DNA of 64,000 nucleotides from Crotophaga sulcirostris. Its lineage: Eukaryota; Chordata; Aves; Cuculiformes; Crotophagidae. The stretch covers positions 264,528-328,527 of the forward strand of contig VYZB01000347.1 of assembly GCA_013397455.1 (NCBI GenBank), given 5' to 3'. The position numbers and the translations under genes are program-made. Positions 35,301-46,472 of this stretch are shown here, one piece after another (within the stretch, counting starts at the first letter, position 1; every line of letters begins with the position of its first letter). The notes beneath the pieces were generated by a model. That model was not told the DNA's origin. It did no database searches and saw only the letters and a program-made list of their open reading frames with translations.

Positions 35301-38039
35301 CCTGCTGTGGTTTCTGCTCTGTGGGCAGGCTTTGCTCTCAGGTTGGCAGTGAGCCAAAGGCAGGTCCATACACCCCTGGCTGGAACTCAGGAGGGCTACA
35401 TGCAGGTCATCTTTGGGACCAGCAGGCTTGCTTAGGGCAGAGACAGTGCTGTGAATCAATCTCTCGTTGTTGCCTGCATCTGCTTTAGAAGAGGGCATTT
35501 GTGTTATAGCAACAGGGAGGAGCCTTTACAGAAATTGAGAGTGCCATTTGCCAGGCATTGTTTGTGCTCACAGCGTCAATTGTCTTTCAAGGACCTGTGA
35601 TTTAAATGTGGAAGGTAATCAGCATTGCTAGCTTGGGGGAAAAATGGGAGCATCTTTGTTAACAGATGGGAAAAGAAGAGAAATTAGTGTATCAGCTGAG
35701 CAAAATAATCCTGCGTGTCTGTCCCAGATGCCAGCATGGTTGGAAGGCCCAGTGTTTTGTAAGGTTTCCTGGGCCAGGCAGAATCAAGGCAGGAATGGTC
35801 CTTCAGGGTTGTTTGCAGGCTGAAGAGGCTTGGAGTTTAGCAGAAGGGTTTAGGTCACTCTAATAATTTTAAGTCTCCAGGTACTGAGGAGAGACTTGAC
35901 AGCAGAAAACCAGAAATACCAATCCAGATTAAAGTCTTGGAGTTCACTTTTTTTTCACTTTTAACTTTATCTTGAACGCCTGGATTTTTCCATTAAAATT
36001 TTTGTAAGGGTAAGGTAGGACAGACAACAACCCCTCTGTGGCATTGCTGCTTCTCCTTGATCTTGAATGTATAGTAATATGAAAGAATCCTCTACTTCTT
36101 GGATTCCATAGTTTATTTACTGACATGCCCTCTGATGCTTGTAGAAAGTGTAGTACCGTGAGTGATGGTTCACGGGGAGAATTGAGGAGTTCCCAGCAGG
36201 CTGTCTGATACCATATTCCAGGAAGCTTAGAGAAGTGCTTCAAATCATCAAATCCTTTTCCCTCTCAGGACTTGCTGCTGCAGAGTTTTGAGATTTCCTT
36301 GGAACGGTTTACGATTCCTTTTTGTATCCTGTAGGAGACAAGAGGCTGCTGTATGAAGCCAGTCTTTATGGGGATGCTCACTGGTATCCTACTAGAAAAA
36401 AATGTACAAGATGCCATTGGAAAGAGATGGATTGCAGAAATATATGTATACAGTGGATGATAAACGCAGGTGACAACAAAGAAACTTTAAAAAGAACCTG
36501 ATATAAGAAAACTACAGAACCAACTGAGGCAAAGCCACCTTCAGGAAAAATGAATTCGGTAATTTAAAGATTTTGGTTATTCCAGCAAAGCACAGAGCTT
36601 AGCTTATTGCATTTTGGTTGATCTAAACTTACAGAAAGGTTTATTGGAGAATTAAAACATACATCTAAACCATAAACATGAAAACTTCAAAATTTTACTG
36701 GTAGATTTTTCCCCTATTCAATCATTTCCATGCCAATACATTTTTTCCATCAGCTGAGGACATAGGCAGATGAATTAATATCCCTGAGCTAATAATCGTT
36801 CTGGTGGGGCCCTAAACTGAGTGATGCAGAAAGTGAGCATGCTTCATTTTGTTCTTTAGAATAAAAGGCAAATAAAGTGGGAGGAGGGGAGTCTTTCTCC
36901 TTGATACTTTTCAGCCAGAAGTTAATTCAGGTGGAGGTAGGAATCGTGTTTCCCCAGCCACCAGTGCAGAGAGACAGAGCCAGAACTTCCTGCAAGCCAA
37001 AGTGGCTGCATGGTCAAGTGAGACTAGACCCTTTTGTTATTAATCCCAACCAGTTTGAGGTGCAGGATAGGGTCCCTAAATGTTCAGTGCTCTAGAAAAC
37101 TCACTTTAGCTAAATGTACAGCAGTTAGGTGCTGGGTTTACCAGCCAAAGAGCCTGAAGCAGATGGCAGGAGCCACATCTGCCTGAAGTACCCACCTTAT
37201 GGCAAGAGTTGTGCTGGCCAAGGAGGGGTGAGGAGGACCAGACACAGCAGTGGTAGAGGCAGCTCCAGCCATGCAGGGCAGGAAGGAGGAGCGAGGCTGC
37301 CCAACTGCGGTGGGTGTTCCTCTCCAACTGTGATTCTTGGCAGCCCTGGCAAGAAAAGGGGTGACACCAACCAGAGGAGGGGTTTCTGTTGTCAGTGCGT
37401 CAGCCGGCTTGTGGTCGCTGCTGCCAAAAATAGATTTTATTAGTGCTGCAAAAAACCCCTCTGTTCAGGGGTATTTCTTTTCTATTCCATTTTAATTCAA
37501 GTAAAAACTGTGAAGCATATTTCACTCTCCACTACCCTAATGCCATTTCACAGCCTTGGGTGGAGTTGCTCTCATGTGATGGAGTAGAAAGGGGTTCTAG
37601 GTCTTTGGGGAGTCTGATTTGTTATATCAGATTTGGTGCATAAATGTGCAAATTATGGGGGTGGGACAGTGATGAGCTAGGGAGAGGAAAGGCCTGGGAT
37701 ATGTGAACTGGTTTCAATAAGAGCCAGTATGAAATTTCATCCCTTTCAAAAGGAGAAACCAGCCTTTTCAAAAATCTCTCCCATTTTTCCAAGAGTAAAA
37801 TAAATAAGTGAATCGCTCATGCATCCTCTTGTTGGCTTGAAATGGAACCCGGAACAGCGGGGTGCAAAGGGAGAGACACAAAAGGCCGTTTAGTGGTTTG
37901 AAAAAAGTATTGCCAAATGGCTTAGGATGAGGTAAAGTTTTTTCTTAAGAGTTTTCCCATTTGGTTTCTGTAGCAGGGGTAGCAACTGAAGACTTTTGCT
38001 CACCTGTTCCTACAGTTGCTGGTTATCAAATAGTTATGC

Positions 38040-38330
38040 CAGGTACCTGAATAAAGAAATATTTAATTACTAAAACTTTAATTGGCATTAGCTCTGAAAA
38101 CTCATTTTGTTACTTTCTTCAATTATCCGAGCCAAATAAGCATTGAAGAGTATCTCTCACTTTAATTTAGGACCTTGTTCAGCAAGGTAATTTAATTAAG
38201 CATGAGTATAATTCACAGCACATTAAAAGTCCCTCTGAAACCTACTTTTGCTCTTTTGCAGTTGTTTCAAAGCTGATTTTATTTCTTAATGCACCAAGAC
38301 AAGCCAAGCTTAATTTTTTTTTTCATTTCA
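38040..38330. promoter_or_regulatory. Candidate conserved non-coding element
   Basis: At least eleven TAAT/ATTA cores fall within about 190 bp (38050-38235), including 'ggtaatttaattaagcatga' near 38187. No CR1 match is seen. The phrase 'ccttgttcagcaaggtaa' also recalls an ancient amniote interspersed repeat with 'ttattcagcaagg', so part of it could be an old repeat turned regulatory. Both readings are inference from texture. Confidence 0.28.
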
Positions 38331-38584
38331 GCTCCAGTTGTGAGCAGAGGAGAAAGGCAATTTAAGGTTAAGTGGAGAAAAATTTTACAAACTGCTTGGG
38401 GAAAACCTGAATTTTAACTAGTGAAGGATGCAGAGGAGCAGAAACATTCGCGAGTTAGGTGGTTCTCAAGCTGTAAGTGGATGCTTATTGCCGTATGTGG
38501 CAGAACCCGGGTCTGTATGGGTCTGCGAGGAGGGGATGGGAGGCGAAGCTTTATTAAATACCCCAGAATTACACAGGACTGGGC

Positions 38585-38603
38585 TGTGTTGTGTTGTGTT
38601 GTG
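38585..38603. repeat. Short (TGTGT)n microsatellite
   Basis: Three perfect TGTGT units plus a fourth imperfect one ('tgtgc'). Too short to be unusual. Confidence 0.85.
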
Positions 38604-38760
38604 CTCCTGACCAGCAGTGGTGAGCAAGTGGTCACCTCCTTTTGCGATTTGTGATCACAAAACCATTGCAAACACGCGTGTTAGTCACCGCATTCTGGAT
38701 GGTGGCAGAAAGCAGATCACCTCTTGATTGCCCACCTTGCTTGCCTGGGTAGCTCCAAAT

Positions 38761-38970
38761 ATCATAGAATCATTAAAGTTGGAAAAGACCTCTAGGATCA
38801 TCCAGTCCAACCGTTAGCCCAACACCACTGTGCCTGCTAGACCATGTCCCATGTGCCACTTCTACACACTTTTTGAACCTCCCCAGGGATAGAGACTCTG
38901 CCACTTCACTGGGCAGCCTGTGCCAATGGTTCACCACTCTTTTGGTAAAGAGTTTTTTCCTAATATCCAA
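38761..38970 (-). mobile_element. CR1 LINE 3' part, group C, minus strand
   Basis: A minus-strand CR1 fragment. On the plus strand it opens with 'atcatagaatcattaaagtt' and 'ggaaaagacctctaggatca', contains 'caccactgtgcctgct' (the reverse of the group C 'gcaggcacggtg' mark) and reaches 'gagttttttcctaatatcca'. Its minus-strand reading shows LDIRKKLFTKRVVNHWHRLP, the last part of CR1 ORF2. It pairs in opposite direction with the copy at 40662 and in the same direction with the one at 42296. Confidence 0.94.
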
Positions 38971-40661
38971 ATGTCCTGGAGGATCTTTCTCTGCTGTCCC
39001 AAAAAGATTGATAAAGCCGTGAAAGAGGATTTGCCTGGACAAATTTCTATTAGAAAGTTTCAAAGGACTGCTCACCTTGCAGTTAGCTTGGTTGGAATAT
39101 TGATTTTTAAGATCCAGCTCGCTCAGAGTGTGGTCCTGCTCACCCTGGTATGAATGACTCCATTATATTAAAGAAAAAATTATGGCTACATAAATTAGAA
39201 GAAACTTGGACCCTGTGCCTTTCACGAAATTGTGGATGCATTTTGGGAATTGACAAATATTTGGTGTATAAAGTGAAAACACATGGAGGAAAATTTTATC
39301 TGCTGTTATAGATACAACAATGTTATAACTCACATTGGTTTAGCTTTAAATAGTGGTCTAGATAATGAAGTACTTTGTTTAAAAGCTATTAAAACCATGC
39401 TATTAAAATTAGTGCCAGTCTTATAAAAAAATTAGAAGAGACTTAGCCTATGTAAAATGTTCTTTATTTGATGAAAATTCCCAAACATCTTTCTGGAGGT
39501 TTAAGAAAACTTTGACAGAACCTCTGTTCTGATGACACAGAAAATGCTGGAAAATTAGCATTTAAAAACAAATATTTTTTGTGTAATACAAGAATAATTA
39601 ATCATCACGTGAAAGGGGAAGGGTTATAACAATGAAGCAATTTATCAAATGCAAATGTGGGGTTATGAATAGACTCCAAGAAAGCTCTTCGCTTCTCATC
39701 TGAGCACATGGTGCAGAGCTGCTTTCCCACAACGTTCACATTATGTCACTAACTGAGTTGCTGGGAAACTGGGATACTTGCACGTAGAAAATTTGTTTGA
39801 AAAATGTTTCCATTTTTTGAATCAACACGTAATTCTGACAAAGATTTTTCTTTTTCTCTCCTTAGCCCCTCCCTTTTTCAGTTTCCCCAAAATTTCTAGT
39901 GAGTGATGGCACTTGGAATGATTTTAACTTTGTAGAGTAACATTTAAATGTAAAATTGTTATTTAAAAAAAAGAAATTACCTAAATAGTTCTTTAAAAAT
40001 AGCACTGCTATGCTTTCACATCAGAAAAACCTTTCAGTTGCTACCAATAGCTGTTTGGAGAAAAATTCCTGAAAAACTTGCATATTGAGTTTGAAGAGTG
40101 GAGAGGAAGACAAAGTCTCTTTCTCAAAGAATTCACATTGAGAAACTTAATTTATGCTAGGAAAAAAAACACAGCATGGTCGGAGAAAAGCTTGATCAAG
40201 TGGCAGCAATTTCTTTAGCTTACAGCAGAAAGTTGGGTGTTTTTTTTGAGTTGTTATTGATCTTTGAAAGGCAATGAGTGGGAAGCAAAGCTAGGATGTT
40301 TCTGTTTATGGTAGCAGCTCTTCTGTAATTTTACATTTTCGTCTTTATCCATAAAAGGGCTTGGGGTGTTGGGAGGATATCCGAAATACCCTGGAATGCA
40401 AAGAAATGTCTTCCAGAACTTGATACTCTCACAGAAGACACCGGATTGAGGGCACCCAGAGTAAATAGCACTTTGTTTATTAATTTTTCCTGGAATATCT
40501 GGCACCTTAATTTTTTTATTATGTCCTTATCCCATGAGAGGAGCAAACTTGCTGCATCTAAAGGGATTCTTTATGATCTCCAAGATCTGAGAAGCCGAAA
40601 TTGCTATGCAGGATGATTAACTTAGTGCTTGCCAAAAATGCCATTCATCTGTTTGTCACTT
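38971..40661. other. Unique A+T-rich non-coding DNA
   Basis: No gene or repeat recognised; short reading frames only. Confidence 0.6.
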
Positions 40662-41013
40662 GCCCTCTAGAGGGGAGACCTTATCACTCTCTACAACTGC
40701 CTGAGAAGAGGTTGTAGTGAAATGGGTGCTGGTCTCTTCTCCCAAGTAACAAGGGATGGGATGAGAAGAAATGGTCTCAGGTTGATCCAGGGGAGGTTTA
40801 GATTGAATATTAGGAAAAATTGATTTACGATAAGAGTTGGGAAGCATTGGCACAGGCTGCCCAGGGCAGGGGTGGAGTCTTCATCCCTGGAGGTGTACAA
40901 AAACCGTGTAGACGTGGCACTTTGGGACATAGTTCAGCAGGCACGGTGGTGTCGGGCTGACGGTTGGACTGGATGATCTTAGAGGTCTTTTCCAACCTTA
41001 ATGATTCTGTGAT
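40662..41013 (+). mobile_element. CR1 LINE, 5'-truncated, group C
   Basis: A 352-bp CR1 copy from 'gaggggagaccttatcactc' through 'gtgggtgctggtctcttctc'-like text ('atgggtgctggtctcttctc'), 'ggggaggtttagattgaata' and 'gcacaggctgcccaggg', to the tail 'ggtcttttccaaccttaatg' and 'attctgtgatt'. The group mark 'gcaggcacggtggtgtcggg' is at about 40937. It is clean and relatively little diverged. It is non-coding. Confidence 0.96.
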
Positions 41014-42295
41014 TTAGCCTCTGCTGTGCTAGCAGAGACAGTAAACATGCACACCTCTATTTGTTCCCGGGTGCCTCAATTTTTGCATTTTACTACTTTG
41101 TATTTAAATGATCTCTAGGTACTTTCCAGTCATGTTCAACATATTTCCCCTGCAGGTTATCTCTCACTGGTGTCTCTGCCGGTCATAAATTAACTGAATT
41201 ATTTGTTTAATTTGTGGCTCATCTTGAAACCTGGTCAGTCCGTGGAAACTTCTGAATCACTCCTGTTTCTTTAGCTGCACCTAGTGGAGAAGTGCAAAGG
41301 GAACTTGAGTCAGCAAAGGGCATTTCCCAGCAGCCAGGGCAGCAGGCTCAGAAAAGACAAGCAAACCACTAATGAGCTAATAAGAATAAACAGATAGGAG
41401 GAAGATCAAGGCAAAGCAGCTTGAAACAAAGGGCCAGGTGGACACCAGAAAAAAATGCTGAGCATGCTGTTGATTTGGCAATGGGATAAGACAGCTTTAG
41501 AACAAACACATGTGTACAAGGAATGCATCAGCTCGTAAGGTCACGATGAATTTTTCGGAAAGTAGCCAAATCGTATTGCACAAACTTATAATTCCTGGTA
41601 TACTAAAAATCACAGCAGGGGAGCTTGTCTCAGTCTTGTCTCTGACACTCCATGCTCTCCAGTGAACTTAATGCTGTCCAAGGGGCTGGGGGTGGAGAGG
41701 AAGCTATTCCTTTCTTCCCAACCAGTCCTTACATGTCCAAAGACCACCGCAAATAGGGCTGCTTCTCTGCTCCTTGGAACAAGAAGCCTTAATCCTTCAG
41801 CCTGTTCTAATAAGCTGCCTTCCCCAGACCCCTCCTCATCCTTGTTCCTGCTCTCCAGGTTTTTTCCATTCTGTCCACATGCTCTAGGGATGATGGTGCT
41901 CACAGCTGTGCTGCCAGCTTCCCATCGCCCAGCCAAATGCAAGTGTTGCACCATGTGTTTTACAGATGATACTTTTTGGTTTTCCCAGAATGGTTTTCCA
42001 TTTTTTCTCAACAGCATGATATTGTCGACTCATATCTCTGATTTAATGTATTATAGCTCAGTAGTGAAATGATTGAGGGTTTGGAGTTGGGGTTTTTTTG
42101 GCTCTTCTGGCTGCTTTAAGAAAAAGGAAAAATAGCGTTCTGCAGGATCACTGGCAAATTTGACTGAAGTAATTTATCAGTTTTCAAAATGCTATGGTTT
42201 TTCAGTATTCACAAAATTACCTGTCAGTGTCATGAATGACACTAAGACTGTAGTGGGCTATCAGAAGAATTTTATAGTTCCTTTTTTTAATCAAT
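41014..42295. other. Unique non-coding DNA
   Basis: No gene recognised. Opposed frames of about 135 codons overlap at 41610-42072 on the two strands; overlap on both strands with no domain in either suggests a stretch that is by chance poor in stops. Confidence 0.55.
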
Positions 42296-42441
42296 ATCAT
42301 AGAATCATTAAGGTTGGAAAAGACCTCTAAGATCATCCAGTCCAGACGTCAGCCCAACACCACGGTGCCTGCTAAACCATGTCCTGAAGTGCTGTATCAC
42401 ATGCTTTTTGAACACCTCCAGGGATGGAGACTCCACACTTG
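42296..42441 (-). mobile_element. CR1 LINE 3' fragment, group C, minus strand
   Basis: A 146-bp minus-strand CR1 3' fragment: 'atcatagaatcattaaggtt', 'ggaaaagacctctaagatca', 'caccacggtgcctgct' and 'aacacctccagggatggaga'. It breaks off at 'ctccacacttgtc'. Its tail is nearly identical to that at 38761, so both derive from the same subfamily. Confidence 0.94.
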
Positions 42442-45400
42442 TCTATCTTCATGGAATAATTTAAATTACAATTGTTTTATTGGGTCTGAAGTCAGACTTT
42501 TGCAAGTGGAGTTAAAAGTCTAGTCCTTATTTCCGCATGTTTCAGGGAAGCAAAACGATTGCAGGCCCTTTCCTGTCTGTGTGGCAACAATCTGAACTTC
42601 TTTTCAGCCAAAATGCTACCTGTGTGTCAAAGTTTTTTAAGCTCCTGTCAACAAATATACTTTGAATGCAGGCTCAGTTTTTTTATACATGCTTAAAACT
42701 GTGTTTTACCTTGCAGGTCTACACTGAAGTTGTTAACTCGTGAGAAATATCAGAGAGATAAGAAGTCCTGCAAAGCCATAATTTGTGTGCAGGCTGACAC
42801 GCTTCAAAAGCATGAGTGGGGAAAAAAGGTATTTTCAAAAACTTTTTAACACTATTTGGAAACAGATGAGTACTTCACTTCTTGAGACCAACCATATGTT
42901 AGTATGAAGCAGCAAACTTGTATGTTGTTTGCCGATTTCGTGACTACAAGCTAAAAATATTTTGACATCACTTGTTAAAGTTTGATAAAACTAATTATTG
43001 TCGTAGAAGCACCCAAGATGCTTGTCATGTTGGCAGCCTGTCAGTACATCCTACTGAATGTTGCAGTGCTTTCCAGTCAGACGTTAGAGACCATTTCATG
43101 AAAGCATGTAACAACCTGGCAAAGTTTCCTGCCACTGAATATGTGCTGGCTGCATAAATCCCAGGGTATTTGTTCCTGTATCTGTAATTTTCTTCTTAGG
43201 AAACCATTTAATGCATAGGCTGTATCTTCCGCACACATTCAAGTGCTAAAAGGAAAAGAAGAAAGAAAAAAAAAAAGTCTTCCAGGGGCTCATTTTCAGC
43301 TCATGTTTTGTGTTTCAAATAAGTTTGTGGACGGTGCAACAGCTGTAGACTCTGCAAAGCAGAAGTGTCTCTTTATTTAGTCTGTGACATGATTTTGCTC
43401 GTTCTTCCACTGCTTCCTGAGCTCAGCATGTCCCAGTGTTGTTTGAGAGAGATACCGAGTCAGCTGGCTGCTTTTCTTGTCAGCATTTCTCACACCATGC
43501 CTTTCCCTACTGACAGCAACTTCTGTGTGATAAGGACAAGTTTTTGGCTCTGAGTGTTCATCAAAAAGCACCATTTCTCTAATAAGGATGTTAAACTAAG
43601 ATCTCTGATCCGCGTCCAATTTGTCTCCTGCACAAGACTCTCCTTAGTTTGCTGCTTTAGTGCAGGAGGATGGGAAATAATCAGACTTTCAAACATCACT
43701 ATGTGGCTGAGCACACAGCATAGAAACCAGAATGTTTGGAAATCGCATCATTATCTGTATCATACAGATGGAGCAGCCCATCAGAGAGAGCTTTATATCA
43801 CAGTCGTGCTGGTGGAAATCAGAGTCTGTCTGCTCACTCTCCCTCCTGCATTCTGTGTAGTAGGTTGAACAACAGCATGAGTGATTTAAGGCTTCTTTGT
43901 TTAGCTTTTTGTTTTCCTTTTTTGCTTGCTTGTTTTTTCTGCTTTTGTAGGTTACCCCTCCCTCTCCTCAGCGTTCTATTCAAGGCTTATGTTCTCCTGG
44001 TGGAACCAGACACTCACTTTCATCCTGAGTCTATTCTGCTTTTTTGCCAAATCTACTTCCCACTTCAGACTGGTCAGGGGGAGCATTGGTCATAGCCAGG
44101 CTGAGGTAAAATTGAGAACAAGACTCTGTGATCTCTTACCAGCAACAAGAAAAGTCTGTAGATAGCTTAGCAACCATCAGATCTGGAGATTGGATGGGGA
44201 CTGAATACTGTGAGTGCTGCCGATTCATGCAGAATTATATGAGAATGGGTATTTCTAACTCAAGAGGGAAAACCCCTCCCAGTAAAGAATAGGGTTGTTG
44301 TAGTTCTTTGGATGTTTAATGATGTACTGGCACACAGTAACTGCATTATAAATATAGTCTGAAAAAATACAAGCTTAGTTTGGAAGCTGCTCTCAGCTAA
44401 ATTATGGGGTTTTGATCCTGACCTAAACTGATCCCACATGTTCCTGGATTCTCACAACATTTGAGCGCACAGTAAATCAACCGTAGTTTTTGCTTTTTAG
44501 TGCAACGAATGAACAGAAAAGATTGGGAATTAGATGGCTTTGACATCTGTTTATCACATGGTTTGGGATTGTTTGGTGTCTTTTCAGCTTTAAGTTTTAA
44601 GTAAAGTTTAAAGCAGGTACACAGGATCAAAAGCAGTTGAATGGCTTCAGTTTACAGAAAGTAGTCTGAGGTTCACCAAAGCATTTGTTTCAAAAATATT
44701 CAGTGCCTGTACAGAGAAGAATGCTGGTACAGATCTTACAAGTATTAATGTGTTCTGCTCACATGTATTTCACATTACTGACTGCATGAAGAAATAGAAC
44801 CACAGCAGAGAACAGCAAAGAAAAAAAAATACCACGCAACTTCCTTGGTAGAAATACACAGTGCTTTAAAGCAGCAGCTGTTGCACCCCCTGGATTGCAC
44901 TGCTTCTGCTTTGAAAACTGTGTATGCTCCATATTTCTTTTTTCCTCTTCTAAGGCCATCTCTTCCCTCCTCTTTGCTTCTCCTTGTACCACCTTTAGTG
45001 GTGTCATTATATGTGAGTGTCTGCTCTGCAGCACGGATCTTAGCTTTCTCACCTCAACTCTAAAGCTCTTTGCTGTTCACAGACATGATTTTATCACCCA
45101 GTCCCTGCTGATTTGCCCTCCAGACTTATTTATTCTTAAGAAACTTTGTACCTTTTGACTTTTCAGCCTGTACCTGGTACCTTCTTCCCATTCATTGGCT
45201 TCTTGTTTGCAGCTTCGGTTTTGTTTTTTTTTAACTTCAGAGCTAGTATTTGTAATTTTTAACAGTATTAAAGTATGGCTAAACTATATTCTTGAACTTG
45301 GCTTCCCTAATGGGCTGACTTTCCCCTCGAAAACACGTCTAAGCATGTGTTGCAGCATGGTTTTTGTGAGATGACTGCCCACACAAGTCTGTTGCTCTGT

Positions 45401-46289
45401 GGGCTGTAGAGCCAGCTTGTCTGAAGTCTTACTCGGTAATTACCAGGTAATAAAAGTTAACTACCCCATAAAACCACATGGAGGAACCATGCTATTGCTG
45501 GCTTGTCCTACACAGTCATCGTCTTCCTGTGTGCTGGATCTTTTGGGCAGGGGAGAGGACTAACCAAGGTCCCTTTTTGGCCCTCTTCTCTGTGCTTCTA
45601 TAACTGCTGACCTGGTTATGGGCTGCTGAAGTCAAGGCTTGGAGGACTTCTCTAACAGACTGGGAGCCTTAAGCAGTGAACCTGAACTAAACAGTTCCAA
45701 TTTTATTTATCAGGAGGATAAATAAGTCACTCCAGAGCTATCCTCTAACACTTTGGTGTGTTCTAGGTGCCTTGAAAAATGTTTTACCCAGTCATGCTTC
45801 AAAGCTAATATACTGCAGCACTAAATTAGCTGGTGTAGAGTGAAGGTCTTGAACAGAGGGCAACTTTGCAACTCAGCTAAACTGGCCATGACTTAAACTG
45901 GCAGAACTGGTCTTACCTCTCCGATCCAGCAGGTGTGTGTAATAGCTTTATGAAGAAATGAAAAATGTCAGGTTTCTGCCAACCTGATAAGAGCATTAAT
46001 ATCACTGTTTTAATTTATGCTGCTGTGGTTCTGGTGTCTTCTTTTATTACGTGCAACTTTAACCTCATTTTTTACTTCTCAATGTGATAACAATCCCACT
46101 TTTTTTTTGTTTTTTTCTTTTTTTATGACTAAGTAACTGAGATTTAAGTCTGCCTCAGGGGTTGCAAGTACGTTTCTGCAGAGATCCTGGGAGAATTGTG
46201 AAGGAGTTTAAAAATGATATGAAAGGCTATTAAAATGGAGGGTGGGTAACATGGGAGGAGAGGCTGCTGAGTTGAAGAGTCAGGCAACC
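42442..46289. other. Unique non-coding DNA
   Basis: No gene recognised in 3.8 kb. A-rich run at about 43267-43279. Overlapping frames of about 75-119 codons at 43365-44165 have no known domains. Confidence 0.55.
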
Positions 46290-46472
46290 AGAAAGGATCA
46301 TAGGATGTAATTTAATCCGTGCTTGTGCCCCAAAGCAAAATATTTATCTAATATTCCTAAAAGATATTTGTTTAAACTGTCCTTAAATATCTCCAATATA
46401 GCAAACCTTCAGCTTCATTAGGCAACTGCTTATCCTTAATGTTAGAAAGTATTTCTTAATCTTGAGTCTGAG
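46290..46472 (-). mobile_element. Ancient, strongly diverged CR1/L3-like fragment
   Basis: On the plus strand the text 'gtgccccaaagcaaaatatt', 'aagatatttgtttaaactgt', 'ccttaaatatctccaa' and 'gttagaaagtatttcttaat' follows, in order and spacing, the reversed 3' region of the old CR1 lineage shared by turtles, crocodilians and birds ('ccccaaagcaggat', 'gatatttgtctaacctg', 'ttcttaaaaacctcca', 'gttagaaagtttttcctaat'). It is much more diverged than any other copy here, which fits an insertion before birds arose. The comparison is from memory of the family, not from an alignment. Confidence 0.72.

Larger units (their letters stand above)
32336..38760. other. Unique non-coding DNA, 6.4 kb without CR1
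   Basis: No gene or repeat family copy recognised. Short tracts: a heptamer 'ctaaggg' repeated about 2.6 times at 35169-35186, and (TGTGT)n at 38585-38603. The segment 37110-37440 is richer in G+C than its surroundings and carries a 104-codon frame (37129-37443) rich in Gly and Ser with no domain I know. The segment 38040-38330 is listed as a possible conserved element. Confidence 0.55.

Noticed and set aside
37129..37443. 104-codon Gly/Ser-rich frame in a slightly G+C-richer stretch
   Set aside because: Composition alone explains it; no domain and no CpG island or promoter signal next to it.
41610..42072. Overlapping frames of about 135 codons on both strands
   Set aside because: Neither has a known domain; overlap on both strands points to a stretch poor in stops by chance.
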